Notes: generated from the letters alone by a model not told the origin. A DNA stretch of 50,802 bases from Apopatosoma sp963618495 (GCA_963618495.1 CAVESF010000016.1:1-50802), one strand, 5' to 3'. Shown: positions 33,461 through 41,077, counted from the stretch's first letter. Numbers and translations are program-made.

Positions 33461-33646
33461 GTATCTCGATTCCTTTCTGTATGCGCTCCTCAATGAGCAC
33501 TTTGTATTCCTGATTGAGTTCGACTCCGACGCAGTCCTGTCTCGTTCTCTGCGTCCGTGTTGTTATCGTGTCCGTAGTCTCCCAAACCGTAGCGGGGAGG
33601 GGAAGTAACGCAACAGTCGATTGATTCATCCCCATTGTTCCGCCAT
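33444..33646 (-). pseudogene. Remnant of an N4/N6-type DNA methyltransferase
   Basis: Two methylase pieces lie in different frames with the middle missing. One frame reads 'DESIDCCVTSPPRYGLGDYG', matching the catalytic SPP(Y) region of amino-methylases; about 25 codons later another frame reads 'DCVGVELNQEYKVLIEERI', the SAM-binding end of the same family. The small frame 33444-33629 (MNQSTVALL...) overlaps the upstream stop by ATGA and could still be translated, giving 61 residues that lack a catalytic domain. A deletion of roughly 150 codons plus a frame change is the simplest explanation. Confidence 0.75.
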
Positions 33647-34291
33647 AGCGGCGGCAAAGCCGGGGAATGTGCGACTTCTTTCCTTGCTTCGCTCGTCTTT
33701 TGGCAATCTGAACAAGTCTGCGTACCACGTCGGCATTGTTTTTCCTGATGTAAATTCTTTCCTTTTGGGAGGTTTGACTTCTTTCGTCGGGTACAGTGGT
33801 GCAAGCCCTTTCAGCCATAGGCATGTCTTTTTCTCAAACGGATCGCCAAACATATACGGTTGTATCGTCTGGTCAGGGCTTCTGTATGCCGTTGACATAA
33901 TTCCAAGCGGGTTTTCGATTGCAATGTGTTCGCAATCTGCCATTACAAAACGGTAGAAAAAAGCTATCGCTTTATTTCGTTCCGTCATCCTGTCCCACGC
34001 CGCTTTTCCGTATTTTCCGGTGTCAAACCACCTGTTTCCGGTGACTGTCAAGTAAGTACATGGCGGGTGCGCAATTATCAAATCCCACCTGCCTTTGATT
34101 TCGTGCCTTTTCCCGTCTTGGGTTGTAAATGCGCATCTTCCGTCAAGCAGAGGGAGAACATTCCCCTTTATGTGCCAACAAGGTTGTCCCCCCCCCGCAC
34201 TTTCGATGTCGCAACTGTATGCCGCGTGCCCTTTTGCGCGAAATGCCGCGCACACTCTTTGGCTTTCCTCACACGCTACGAGTACATTCAT
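33626..34291 (-). CDS. C5-cytosine-methylase-like SAM protein
   Basis: A 221-residue protein from ATG 34291 (ATGA overlap with the gene above). 'MNVLVACEESQRVCAAFRA' and 'AYSCDI' correspond to motif I and following acidic residues, 'WDLIIAHPPCTYLT' contains the PPC catalytic-type motif IV, and 'HIAIENPLG' the ENP-like motif. Shorter than full Dcm-type enzymes and lacking an obvious target-recognition domain. This small type is common in phages; DNA methylation by it is not generally shown. A run of nine G lies at codons about 32-35. Confidence 0.7.
   Translation of the reverse strand: MNVLVACEESQRVCAAFRAKGHAAYSCDIESAGGGQPCWHIKGNVLPLLDGRCAFTTQDGKRHEIKGRWDLIIAHPPCTYLTVTGNRWFDTGKYGKAAWDRMTERNKAIAFFYRFVMADCEHIAIENPLGIMSTAYRSPDQTIQPYMFGDPFEKKTCLWLKGLAPLYPTKEVKPPKRKEFTSGKTMPTWYADLFRLPKDERSKERSRTFPGFAAAMAEQWG
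34188..34196 (-). repeat. Run of nine G inside the methylase-like gene
   Basis: Nine consecutive G on the coding strand encode part of 'SAGGGQP'. As sequenced the gene is in frame. Such a run early in a gene can change length by slippage and switch the product on or off; it can also be an assembly or sequencing error point. Confidence 0.7.
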
Positions 34292-34512
34292 TGTTCGCCC
34301 TCCTGTACGTTTGTTGCTTCTGCTATTTTGCATCTTTCTGGGTTCGCGTCCGTGATGCTGTGTCCGCTCTTATCTTCGAGCCGAACAAACGGGAAACGAA
34401 CACCGTTTTTGTGGTATTTGTAGCCGATTTCAATGATTCGCACATATGTAATGCCATCGCTTTCCACCGGCAAATGCTTTGCGGCGGCTTCGTCCGCTTC
34501 CCGCAGTGTCAT
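34288..34512 (-). CDS. Hypothetical early protein
   Basis: A 74-residue protein beginning 'MTLREADEAAAKHLPVES', with 'GITYVRIIEIGYKYHKNG' and 'FPFVRLEDKSGHSI', a short beta-rich domain. GGGAGG lies 5 bases before the ATG; the stop overlaps the methylase-like start (ATGA). No family recognised. Confidence 0.6.
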   Translation of the reverse strand: MTLREADEAAAKHLPVESDGITYVRIIEIGYKYHKNGVRFPFVRLEDKSGHSITDANPERCKIAEATNVQEGEQ

Positions 34513-34514
34513 CG

Positions 34515-34661
34515 TTACCTCCCGTACTTGTCGCGTCCCTGCCCGCCGAAATTGCAGATGCCGTCGTCAACGGCTTTTCGCCGAGCTTCGCAGTCTGCGC
34601 CGACAAGAAGCGCGAAAACATTAAAAACCGCTTTGAACACTTTACGAATTGCCTTTTTCAT
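34515..34661 (-). CDS. Small early protein, 'DDGICNFGGQGRDKYG' type
   Basis: A 48-residue frame (MKKAIRKVFKAVFNVF...) with AAGGAGG seven bases before its ATG. The basic amphipathic or membrane-associated N-terminal helix is followed by 'ARRKAVDDGICNFGGQGRD', a tail I associate with small clostridial phage proteins near SSB. It ends three bases before the next ATG. Function unknown. Confidence 0.65.
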   Translation of the reverse strand: MKKAIRKVFKAVFNVFALLVGADCEARRKAVDDGICNFGGQGRDKYGR

Positions 34662-34672
34662 TTCGCGCCTCC

Positions 34673-35182
34673 TTAGAACGGCAAGTCATCATCCTGTGCC
34701 GCATCATACGGCTGGAATCCCTGCATCTGCGCCGTCTGCGGCGCATTGTGGCTCGGCTGTGCTTTCTGCGCGTTTCCGTTCGCCTGATTGCTGTTCGACG
34801 CACCGGCGGTATTCTGCGGGGCAGCAGGAGGATTCTGCTGACTGTTTGCGCTGTCAACAAAATTCACCTCATCCGCGATGACTTCCGTTACCCATCTTGT
34901 CTCGCCGTTTCTGTCCTGATAGCTCCTGTTCTGGAGTTTTCCGGTCACGCACATTGCCTGTCCCTTTTTGAAATACCTGCAGACAAACTCCGCCGTACCT
35001 CTCCACGCAAGAACATCGAACCCATCCATGCCGCCCGGCGTCCCGTCCTGTTTCTTCGGACGATTTACAATCAATCTGACCTTGCAAACCGAAACGGGGT
35101 TCGCGCCCGTCGTCTGGCGCAGTTCCGGTGTTTCCGCGAGGTGTCCCGCGAGTATAACTTTATTGAGATTGAGGCTTGCCAT
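34673..35182 (-). CDS. ssb: Single-stranded DNA-binding protein
   Basis: A 169-residue SSB from ATG 35182 (MASLNLNKVILAGHLAE). The OB fold is clear: 'TPELRQTTGANPVSVCKV', 'FDVLAWRGTAEFVCRYFKKG', 'VTGKLQNRSYQDRNG'. The Gln/Asn/Ala-rich linker ends in the acidic tip DDDLPF, the docking site for partner proteins. Works with the RecT annealase and the DnaC-like loader encoded nearby. Overlaps the loader gene by 23 bases. Confidence 0.95.
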   Translation of the reverse strand: MASLNLNKVILAGHLAETPELRQTTGANPVSVCKVRLIVNRPKKQDGTPGGMDGFDVLAWRGTAEFVCRYFKKGQAMCVTGKLQNRSYQDRNGETRWVTEVIADEVNFVDSANSQQNPPAAPQNTAGASNSNQANGNAQKAQPSHNAPQTAQMQGFQPYDAAQDDDLPF

Positions 35183-36119
35183 TTTCTTCTCCCTTTCCTT
35201 TCGGTTTTCTGTAATCCTCCCACACCATCGTGAGCAGGACATTCGATTCGTTCAGCCGCGAAACAATCGCCTTTGCCTTTTGATTGTCTTCGGTAGTGTT
35301 CGGTGTAAGTGCCTTAATAAGCGCGGCGGCATCGTAGTTTGTGGTGATAATCGTCGGCAACATGCTTTCGTATCTGTCGTTGATTACGCCGTAAAGGAAT
35401 GACACCGACCAATCCGTGCATTGTTCCTTGCCGAGGTCGTCGATTACGAGCAAACCGCAATTCCGGTAAAGCTGTGACAATTCGTATTCCGTTGTGCCTC
35501 CGTCTCGGTCATAGCTTTTCTTTACCTCGTCAAGCAAGTCGCCGTAGGTGCGGAATATCACCGTGTGGCACTCTCTCATGAGCTGTAAGGAAATCGCGGC
35601 GGCGAGGTGTGTTTTGCCTGTTCCGTTCGTCCCCTCGATGTAAAGTCCGCGCCCGTCTTTTAGTCTCTCCCCAAATGTGTCAGCAAAGCGTTTGGCAATG
35701 AGATATGCCCGCTTCTGCTCCGCCGTGCGGCATTCATAGGTCTCGAAAGTCCTTTGCAGGAATCGCTTTCCCATGCCGGAATTTCCGAGCAACCTTTCGT
35801 ATCGCTCCTGTTGCCGTTTTGCTTCTGCGAGCCGTTCTTCCTCGGCTTTCTTTTCTGCCGCTATAGCGTCCTCTTTTTCCCAGAATGCTTTTGCTTCTGG
35901 GCAATCGCATCTTTCCGGCTTCGGACTCCAACACGGAATGTAGCCGAATATGTACGCCCCCTCATAGTACAGCATCTTTCCACAAAACTTGCATTCGACG
36001 GGGTCTGGTTGCGGGAAGCTTGACGGTATGCCGAACTCAGCCGCGTCTTTTCCGCTAATTTTCCCGTCTTTTATTCGTTCAGAAATCTGTCCGGAATCCG
36101 GTTGACGGCTTGAAATCAT
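35160..36119 (-). CDS. DnaC-like helicase loader (AAA+ ATPase)
   Basis: A 319-residue protein from ATG 36119. An N-terminal zinc region ('CKFCGKMLYYEG', 'CDCPEAKAF') is followed by a coiled linker and a DnaC/IstB-type ATPase: Walker A 'IEGTNGTGKTHLAAA', Walker B 'CGLLVIDDLGKE', sensor 1 'PTIITTNYD', arginine finger region 'KAIVSRLNES'. It loads the host replicative helicase at the phage origin together with the upstream initiator. Overlaps the initiator gene by 41 bases. Confidence 0.9.
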   Translation of the reverse strand: MISSRQPDSGQISERIKDGKISGKDAAEFGIPSSFPQPDPVECKFCGKMLYYEGAYIFGYIPCWSPKPERCDCPEAKAFWEKEDAIAAEKKAEEERLAEAKRQQERYERLLGNSGMGKRFLQRTFETYECRTAEQKRAYLIAKRFADTFGERLKDGRGLYIEGTNGTGKTHLAAAISLQLMRECHTVIFRTYGDLLDEVKKSYDRDGGTTEYELSQLYRNCGLLVIDDLGKEQCTDWSVSFLYGVINDRYESMLPTIITTNYDAAALIKALTPNTTEDNQKAKAIVSRLNESNVLLTMVWEDYRKPKGKGEENGKPQSQ

Positions 36120-36837
36120 CTCTGCGCTCCGTTCCTTTCTCGTAAGAATTTTCCCATTCATGTCCGTTCAGCCATGTCGCAGGGTGTGGCGTGAATCTCG
36201 TCTCGCGGAATCTGCCGTCAACGCTGATTTGCGTTTTAACCGCCTGCACGATGGCTGATGTGAGTTCTTCGGACGGGTTGATTTTCTTCCACGCCTTTTC
36301 CGCGTTTTCCTTTGCGACCTTTTTGGGGTAAATCTCCCAAAAGTGATTGAAAAGAGATTGTTGAACGACCGTGAGTTGGCTTTCGCGTTTCTGCCGCTTC
36401 TGCGGCGGAGATATATTTTGTCCCTCTATATTTTGTGAATCAGTAATTGGTATATTATTATTTAGTTGTTTCGGTTTTTCCGTGGACGGTTTTTCCGTAA
36501 TCGGGAAATCCGTTTTCGGTTTTTCCGTGGACGGTTTTTCCGTTTGCGGTCTCTCGAAAATGTTGTAGTCATATCCGGCGAAGTGTCCACGACTATCCGT
36601 TGTCCGAGTTCTTGAGAGATACCTGAATTTTTCAAGTTCTTTGAGAGCGTTCATAACTCCCTCGTACCCGTCTTTCGACAATGCGCAAAGCCCCTGAATT
36701 GAATAGTCCCAATCGTCTGGTAGGGAGAGCATAAGAGACAACAATCCTTTGGCTTTCAGGCTCATGTCCCGTTCTCTTAAGTGCGAGTTTGACATGACCG
36801 TGTAGTCGCAGGTTTTTTGCACTCTGAATACTGCCAT
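36079..36837 (-). CDS. Replication initiator / replisome organiser (N-terminal winged helix)
   Basis: A 252-residue protein starting at ATG 36837, ten bases after GGAG. The N-terminus 'VMSNSHLRERDMSLKAKGLL' and 'LPDDWDYSIQGLCALSKDG' is the winged-helix domain of phage replisome organisers. The centre holds five-residue repeats (TEKPS, TEKPK, TDFPI...), then an Asn/Gln-rich linker. The C-terminal domain has 'FNHFWEIYPKKVAKENAEKAW' and 'RFTPHPATWLNGHEWE', common in phage initiators. It probably binds the repeats inside its own gene and recruits the DnaC-like loader. Confidence 0.82.
   Translation of the reverse strand: MAVFRVQKTCDYTVMSNSHLRERDMSLKAKGLLSLMLSLPDDWDYSIQGLCALSKDGYEGVMNALKELEKFRYLSRTRTTDSRGHFAGYDYNIFERPQTEKPSTEKPKTDFPITEKPSTEKPKQLNNNIPITDSQNIEGQNISPPQKRQKRESQLTVVQQSLFNHFWEIYPKKVAKENAEKAWKKINPSEELTSAIVQAVKTQISVDGRFRETRFTPHPATWLNGHEWENSYEKGTERRDDFKPSTGFRTDF
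36413..36557. other. Candidate replication origin: 15-bp iterons beside an AT-rich stretch
   Basis: CGGTTTTTCCG occurs exactly at 36472, 36487, 36517 and 36532, with degenerate copies at 36502 (CGGGAAATCCG) and 36547, i.e. six units on a strict 15-bp period. Immediately beside them, 36413-36471 is strongly AT-rich (TATATTATTATTTAG). Iterons plus an AT-rich unwinding stretch inside the initiator gene is the design of the lambda origin in gene O. The same bases also encode the TEKPx repeats, so some regularity comes from the protein repeat. Confidence 0.6.
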
Positions 36838-36842
36838 CAATT

Positions 36843-37499
36843 TCACGCTCCTGTTCTGTCTCTGTGCTGATGCAAATAGACATATTCACTCGCGTATCCG
36901 GCATTCGCATATATCCACGCATCGCATTTTTCTTTCGACAGATGGTTGTGCAGTACATTTTTCTCGTATGCAAATTCTCCGTCGATTTCCTTTTGCTTGA
37001 TTCTTCGGTGTAGTTCTTCGTCCTCGTAGTTTGCCTCTACGAGGTACAGGTCGTAATCCTTTGCAAAAATACCGTTGAGGTCATTCGTGTCGGTTGCGTA
37101 GAATACCTTTCCTCCGGCAAAATGGATTTTGTAGCCGCAGTTCGGAACATTGTGGTTGAGCCTTACGGGTATGATAGAAGCGATTCCGTAGTTGTACATC
37201 TTTCCGCATTCCAGCACATCAATGTTTCTTTTGCTGATTCCCGCGTCAACCATCTCCCGTAACAGCCACGCGCCGCCCGCAAAGCGGAGAGACGGTCTCT
37301 CCACCGCGAGCCTCCGCACGGTTGCTGGGTTGAAATGGTCTCCGTGACAGTGCGTCAGCAAAACCAGCTGTATCTGCCTTGTGTACGGCGCAATGTCTCT
37401 GTACGGCACACCACAGTCCACGAGAATGCGGTTGTTAAGCAACACCGCATTCCCCGCAGAGCCTGTCCCGATGACCGTGTATGGGATATTACACCTCAT
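36843..37499 (-). CDS. Metallo-beta-lactamase-fold hydrolase
   Basis: A 218-residue protein with the MBL signature 'LTHCHGDHFN', a later 'HNVPNCGYKI' His, and 'FYATDTNDL' for the bridging Asp; the end 'VLHNHLSKEKCDAWI' gives the last His. Related phage proteins (YycJ-like) are commonly placed between RecT and replication genes. The likely activity is a phosphodiesterase or nuclease supporting recombination, replacing an Exo partner for RecT; this is inferred from position. Its ATG overlaps the end of recT by 11 bases. Confidence 0.78.
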   Translation of the reverse strand: MRCNIPYTVIGTGSAGNAVLLNNRILVDCGVPYRDIAPYTRQIQLVLLTHCHGDHFNPATVRRLAVERPSLRFAGGAWLLREMVDAGISKRNIDVLECGKMYNYGIASIIPVRLNHNVPNCGYKIHFAGGKVFYATDTNDLNGIFAKDYDLYLVEANYEDEELHRRIKQKEIDGEFAYEKNVLHNHLSKEKCDAWIYANAGYASEYVYLHQHRDRTGA

Positions 37500-38508
37500 T
37501 CAAACTTACCCTTTTTGCTCCTGCGGTTGCCGCTTGCGCTTCTTCAAGCGGTGTCGCTGTTTCCGTCAGGTATTCCGGCGCAGGGTTTGCAGATTCAATA
37601 GCGTCCGGCGTTCCGAAAAGCAGTTGCTTGCCGTCTGTTTCCGTGATGCTGTCGTCCCGCTCAAATGCCGTCTGCATTTCGGTTGACATGATGCCCCACT
37701 TTGATATGATCTGGCGGAGCATCGTTTTCTTTGCCATCGAGTCAAAGTCTTTGTACCAGAACGAGCTGTATTTCCACATATCGCCCTCAGGGATTTCTCC
37801 GGCTTCGATTTTTCTCATTGCCTCCGCACTGAACGCGGGAGAATATGTGTCGGCGTGAATGAGCATCGCGTCTTTCGTCCAGTAGATGAGTTTTCTGAAC
37901 CCGTTGAGATATTCAAAAAACGCAACATATCCGACCGTTTTTGCAGTGCTTCTCTGGTATTCGTCGGAAATCCACCGCGCCTCAAATTCCTCCGTGAACG
38001 GATTGTAGGCGACAAACTCGCCGTCTTTGACTTCAAGAACATTGATATGTTTATAGAAGCCGGAACGGATTGCAAGCTGGATGAATCCACGGTATCCGAG
38101 AACAAACTGCGCGGTTTTGATGGTCTGTTTCAGCCATCTGCCCTTTGCGTCTTTCATCTTGTTTCCGTCCGCGTCGAGGATGTAAACCACATTTCCGTTC
38201 GCGTCCTTTACCGTCTGCTCAAACGGCACGAGGTAGTAGTGACCAAGCTGAGGCGACGGGGACAGATTCAGACTTTCTCCGAGGAGTGCGCCGGCGATGA
38301 TGGTCTGCGGTGTGCATTCCTGCAAAGCGTGGTTTACACTTACCGCCGATGTGATGGAGGCGACAAAGCGCTTGCACCGTGCGGGGTCTGAAAGGGTGTT
38401 TGCAATAAGTTGCTGATACTGCGGTGTCGTGATAGCCACCGAAAATCTGCTTTTCTGTTGGGTGACCGGCTGTGCCGTCTGTTTCTGCAATGCGTTATTC
38501 TGCGACAT
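37489..38508 (-). CDS. recT: RecT single-strand annealing protein
   Basis: A 339-residue protein with the RecT pattern: 'ARCKRFVASITSAVSVNHAL', 'IAGALLGESLNLSPSPQLGH', 'FVLGYRGFIQLAIRSGFY', 'FEYLNGFRKLIYWTKDA' and 'KKTMLRQIISKWGIMS'. It anneals complementary single strands during phage recombination, with SSB and probably the MBL protein or RecU. GGAGG lies eight bases before the ATG. Confidence 0.93.
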   Translation of the reverse strand: MSQNNALQKQTAQPVTQQKSRFSVAITTPQYQQLIANTLSDPARCKRFVASITSAVSVNHALQECTPQTIIAGALLGESLNLSPSPQLGHYYLVPFEQTVKDANGNVVYILDADGNKMKDAKGRWLKQTIKTAQFVLGYRGFIQLAIRSGFYKHINVLEVKDGEFVAYNPFTEEFEARWISDEYQRSTAKTVGYVAFFEYLNGFRKLIYWTKDAMLIHADTYSPAFSAEAMRKIEAGEIPEGDMWKYSSFWYKDFDSMAKKTMLRQIISKWGIMSTEMQTAFERDDSITETDGKQLLFGTPDAIESANPAPEYLTETATPLEEAQAATAGAKRVSLNEV

Positions 38509-39451
38509 ACTTGTATCCTCCGTCGATTAAGAATTTTTTGACTGCTTTCAGTTCTTCGAGCGTCCCCGTGACGGTGAATGTTGCCTGATACTCCTCCTGC
38601 GGCGTGATAAACTCATCAGAGGCGCCGTTCCCGCTCTCTACGGGTTTCTGCTCCGTCGGAACTTCAACGCTTACAGGGGCGACCAGCGGCTCATTCTGGG
38701 GCATTGCCGCTTTCTGTGCTTCAAGCTCCGCCTGAAGCTGTGCTTCTCGTGCCACTCGCTCCGCTTCTCTCTGCTTGCGTTCTTCTGCGAGTTTCTGCTC
38801 GCGCTCAATTTCCCTGTGCCGATTCGACACGGTTACGACCGCCGCATTCGCATCGTATCCGTTACGTTTGAACTCCGCCATAATCTCGTCGGCGTGTTCC
38901 TCGAACGTGGTAATCATTTTGATTCCGGAGTCGATGGCATCAAGCCAAGTCTTTGCCGCCACCTGCAGTTTCTTCCGGCTGTCCGACAGACCGACCTTGA
39001 GATTCATGTTTTGGAAAGAAACAAAGTCAATCCCCAAACTTTCCGCGTATTCCGCAAAGTATGCGGCAACCTCCGCCCGCTTTGCATTCTTCACTCCGTC
39101 CTCGACATCGGCAATCCTGCCTTTCAGCACTGTGTCTGCTCCCCTGAACGGCACGGTAATGCACTCCTTAAATGCCTCCTCGAATGCGTCATATGGAGCT
39201 AAGACTGCTTTTTTAACATCTTTGCGGCGTTCCTCGAATGCCGCAAACATCTTATTGAGTTCTGCGCGCTTGTTCTTAATCTCCGTGACGGTGTCCTCTG
39301 TGACTTCAAGCGCAAGCGCATCTGCCACAACCGCCTCGACCTGCGATTTTACCTTGTACAGCTGTTCCTGAATGATGGGCAACTGCTTGATTACAATAAT
39401 CTGCTGTTCTTCGGTAGCAACCGGCGCTACCATTGCTAATGTTTCTTCCAT
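38495..39451 (-). CDS. DUF1351-like protein upstream of RecT
   Basis: A 318-residue protein starting at ATG 39451 (MEETLAMVAPVATEEQQ); the longer open frame shadows the previous gene. Long helices ('KVKSQVEAVVADALALEVTE', 'EIKNKRAELNKMFAAFEER') followed by a charged coiled coil (about 210-250) and a C-terminal 'FTVTGTLEELKAVKKFLID' domain match DUF1351, which regularly precedes recT in Firmicutes phages. Probably an accessory recombination factor; activity unknown. Confidence 0.8.
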   Translation of the reverse strand: MEETLAMVAPVATEEQQIIVIKQLPIIQEQLYKVKSQVEAVVADALALEVTEDTVTEIKNKRAELNKMFAAFEERRKDVKKAVLAPYDAFEEAFKECITVPFRGADTVLKGRIADVEDGVKNAKRAEVAAYFAEYAESLGIDFVSFQNMNLKVGLSDSRKKLQVAAKTWLDAIDSGIKMITTFEEHADEIMAEFKRNGYDANAAVVTVSNRHREIEREQKLAEERKQREAERVAREAQLQAELEAQKAAMPQNEPLVAPVSVEVPTEQKPVESGNGASDEFITPQEEYQATFTVTGTLEELKAVKKFLIDGGYKYVAE

Positions 39452-39461
39452 GTGTTCCTCC

Positions 39462-39740
39462 TCAATCGCAAAAAGGTTTTGTGACCTTGTAATGGTATTT
39501 GTTTTCGCCGGTCTTTTCAAAGGTATAGTAACCAGCGAAATAGGAACCGGCACTGTCTTTGCTCCAGTCCTTGTATGCCTGACGGCACGGGCACAGGACA
39601 TTCGTGCAAAACATTTTTGCCATTGCCTCACCCTCGCCCGTTTCGACCTCGTACTCGTAATACGAGTCTCCGTACCGCCTCTGCTGTCCCGCCTGTAGGC
39701 AGGTGACATTGAATTTGTAGTCTTTCGTGTACTGTGTCAT
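39462..39740 (-). CDS. Hypothetical early protein
   Basis: A 92-residue protein starting at ATG 39740 with AGAGGGA nine bases upstream. Aromatic and Cys-containing: 'YKFNVTCLQAGQQRRYGDSY', 'MFCTNVLCPCRQAYKDW' and 'YYTFEKTGENKYHYKV'. The C-x4-C-x-C group could bind metal. No family recognised. Confidence 0.6.
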   Translation of the reverse strand: MTQYTKDYKFNVTCLQAGQQRRYGDSYYEYEVETGEGEAMAKMFCTNVLCPCRQAYKDWSKDSAGSYFAGYYTFEKTGENKYHYKVTKPFCD

Positions 39741-40105
39741 ATTAAAAATCCCTCTTGACATTTGATTCCGTGCGTGTTATAATACTGGTGGTGGGTGATG
39801 GGCGTACTATTCTGTGCGTCCATTGCTTTTTGTTCTGCAACTCTGGCACGGTGCATATCGTCGCAGAAGTCCGAAAATACTTGGAATTGCACCTGTTCCG
39901 AAATCAGCATGGCGAGGTAATCTTCGCCGTGATTTGTTCCATATCTTTCGTTGATGCGTTCGAGCTTCTGTTCCGCAGTGGGCAGGGCTTTTTTGTAGGC
40001 ATCTTCCGGAAGATATACGCCAAGGTGCATTTCCGCCTTTTCTTTCAGCGTCATTATCTTTCCCTCCTTTCCGTGGGCGTTGGGGTTTCTTGCATTACTC
40101 TCCAT
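39737..40105 (-). CDS. Hypothetical early protein
   Basis: A 122-residue protein from ATG 40105 (AAGGAG nine bases upstream). A second in-frame ATG at 40054 has an even stronger site (GGAGG, eight bases) and would give 105 residues (MTLKEKAEMHLGVYL). The body is helical ('EQKLERINERYGTNHGEDY', 'QVFSDFCDDMHRARVAEQK'). An exact-consensus promoter on the other strand lies in its 3' end. Function unknown. Confidence 0.55.
   Translation of the reverse strand: MESNARNPNAHGKEGKIMTLKEKAEMHLGVYLPEDAYKKALPTAEQKLERINERYGTNHGEDYLAMLISEQVQFQVFSDFCDDMHRARVAEQKAMDAQNSTPITHHQYYNTHGIKCQEGFLI
39755..39783 (+). promoter_or_regulatory. Exact-consensus antisense promoter
   Basis: TTGACA (39755-39760), 17 bases, TATAAT (39778-39783), reading rightward inside a leftward gene. 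No plus-strand gene follows at once; a transcript would run antisense to two early genes and the Cro-like gene and then enter the repressor gene, the geometry of lambda pRE. Confidence 0.6.
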
Positions 40106-40592
40106 CGACAAACTCTCCTTTCTCCATTTTTTCAACTAACGCGAGGGCTTCGTCGAGTCTCTTTTTGGCTTCGATAAAACCGCGTTTTAGTTTCGGTAGT
40201 TCTGCCATGCTTGCTCTGGTAACACATCCATCGAGCATCGTGAACAGCGCATCTGTGGTTTCTTTCAGCACCGTTATCGTGTTGTACAGTCTTATCGCTG
40301 TTTTCTCCGGTGCGGCGGCTACAATCTCTCTCGTGTATCTGCCGAGTGCACATTCGTGTGTGCAGTACCAGTTCCGTAGCTCCGGCTCGCCGTATGCGTC
40401 TGCCATGAGTGCCACCACATCATTCGACGGTCGAACGATGTCAAGCTCGTATTTTTTGAGGGCATCTTCCGTAACGCCCGGCAAGGCTTCCGCCGCTCCG
40501 GCTCTCGAAAAGAACTTGTCATTGTACTGTGCCGCCCTCATTCGTGCTTGACAGTACCTGTTTTTTGCCGCTGTGGTTACTTGCTTTGGCAT
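40095..40592 (-). CDS. XRE-type DNA-binding regulator, second early gene
   Basis: A 165-residue protein with an N-terminal helix-turn-helix region ('KFFSRAGAAEALPGVTEDAL', 'RPSNDVVALMADAYGEPEL') followed by 'NWYCTHECALGRYTREIV' and a long helical tail ('DALFTMLDGCVTRASMAE', 'KLKRGFIEAKKRLDEALA'). This type follows cro in many Clostridia phages. It may regulate the lysis-lysogeny choice; details unknown. Confidence 0.7.
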   Translation of the reverse strand: MPKQVTTAAKNRYCQARMRAAQYNDKFFSRAGAAEALPGVTEDALKKYELDIVRPSNDVVALMADAYGEPELRNWYCTHECALGRYTREIVAAAPEKTAIRLYNTITVLKETTDALFTMLDGCVTRASMAELPKLKRGFIEAKKRLDEALALVEKMEKGEFVDGE

Positions 40593-40665
40593 TTATTTCG
40601 CCTCCGTTCTGTGTTAGAATTATTACAGCACAGAAACCATGCTTTTGATTGGGTCTTGCGCTCTA

Positions 40666-40890
40666 TCATTGCGCCGATTTGTGTCCTGTTTTGGGGCTAA
40701 CCGAGTTAAAAAAAATATCGTCGCCTTTGTAGCACAGTTTTGCTTTGATTCTCACCGCAACTGAAAGCGACGGATTCTTAACCCCTGTTTCGATTTGCGC
40801 GTAATGATTACGCGAGATACCAATCGCATCCGCAAATGTTGCTTGCGTGAATCCCGCCTTTTTACGGACGCTTACGAGTTTCGTTCTCAT
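40666..40890 (-). CDS. Cro-like XRE repressor
   Basis: A 74-residue protein starting at ATG 40890, just after AAGGAG. The helix-turn-helix is 'GFTQATFADAIGISRNHYAQ', followed by 'IETGVKNPSLSVAVRIKA'. Divergent from the larger repressor, with operators between. First gene of the early leftward operon, expressed from the exact-consensus promoter at 40942-40970. Confidence 0.82.
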   Translation of the reverse strand: MRTKLVSVRKKAGFTQATFADAIGISRNHYAQIETGVKNPSLSVAVRIKAKLCYKGDDIFFNSVSPKTGHKSAQ

Positions 40891-40941
40891 TTCTTCTCCT
40901 TTTCGTCTTGTTTTGTGTTTCGTTTTGGGCTGTTGTAAACA

Positions 40942-40970
40942 ATTATACTCCCTTTTGGGGTCATTGTCAA
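40942..40970 (-). promoter_or_regulatory. Main early leftward promoter with operator O1 in the spacer
   Basis: TTGACA (40970-40965), 17 bases, TATAAT (40947-40942), an exact SigA consensus. The spacer contains the operator-like TCCCTTTTGGGGTC (40949-40962 on the plus strand), so a bound repressor would cover both elements. The distance to the Cro-like ATG leaves a leader of about 45 bases. Confidence 0.85.
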
Positions 40971-41000
40971 GCATTTTGTTGATATTTGCAAAAATATTTG

Positions 41001-41049
41001 CCTCTTTTCGGGTCAAGTACTTCCCGCATCGGGTCTTTTGTGCTAAAAT
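41001..41049 (+). promoter_or_regulatory. Operators O2 and O3 and probable repressor promoter
   Basis: CCTCTTTTCGGGTC (41001-41014) and TCCCGCATCGGGTC (41022-41035) match O1 at 11 and 10 of 14 positions and are 21 bp (two helical turns) apart. TAAAAT at 41044-41049 is a fair -10 for the repressor gene; no good -35 is present (TTCCCG at the right distance), so this promoter is probably weak or needs activation by repressor bound at O2/O3. Confidence 0.6.
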
Positions 41050-41077
41050 ATCTTATACGGTGTGGAGGTGTTTATTT

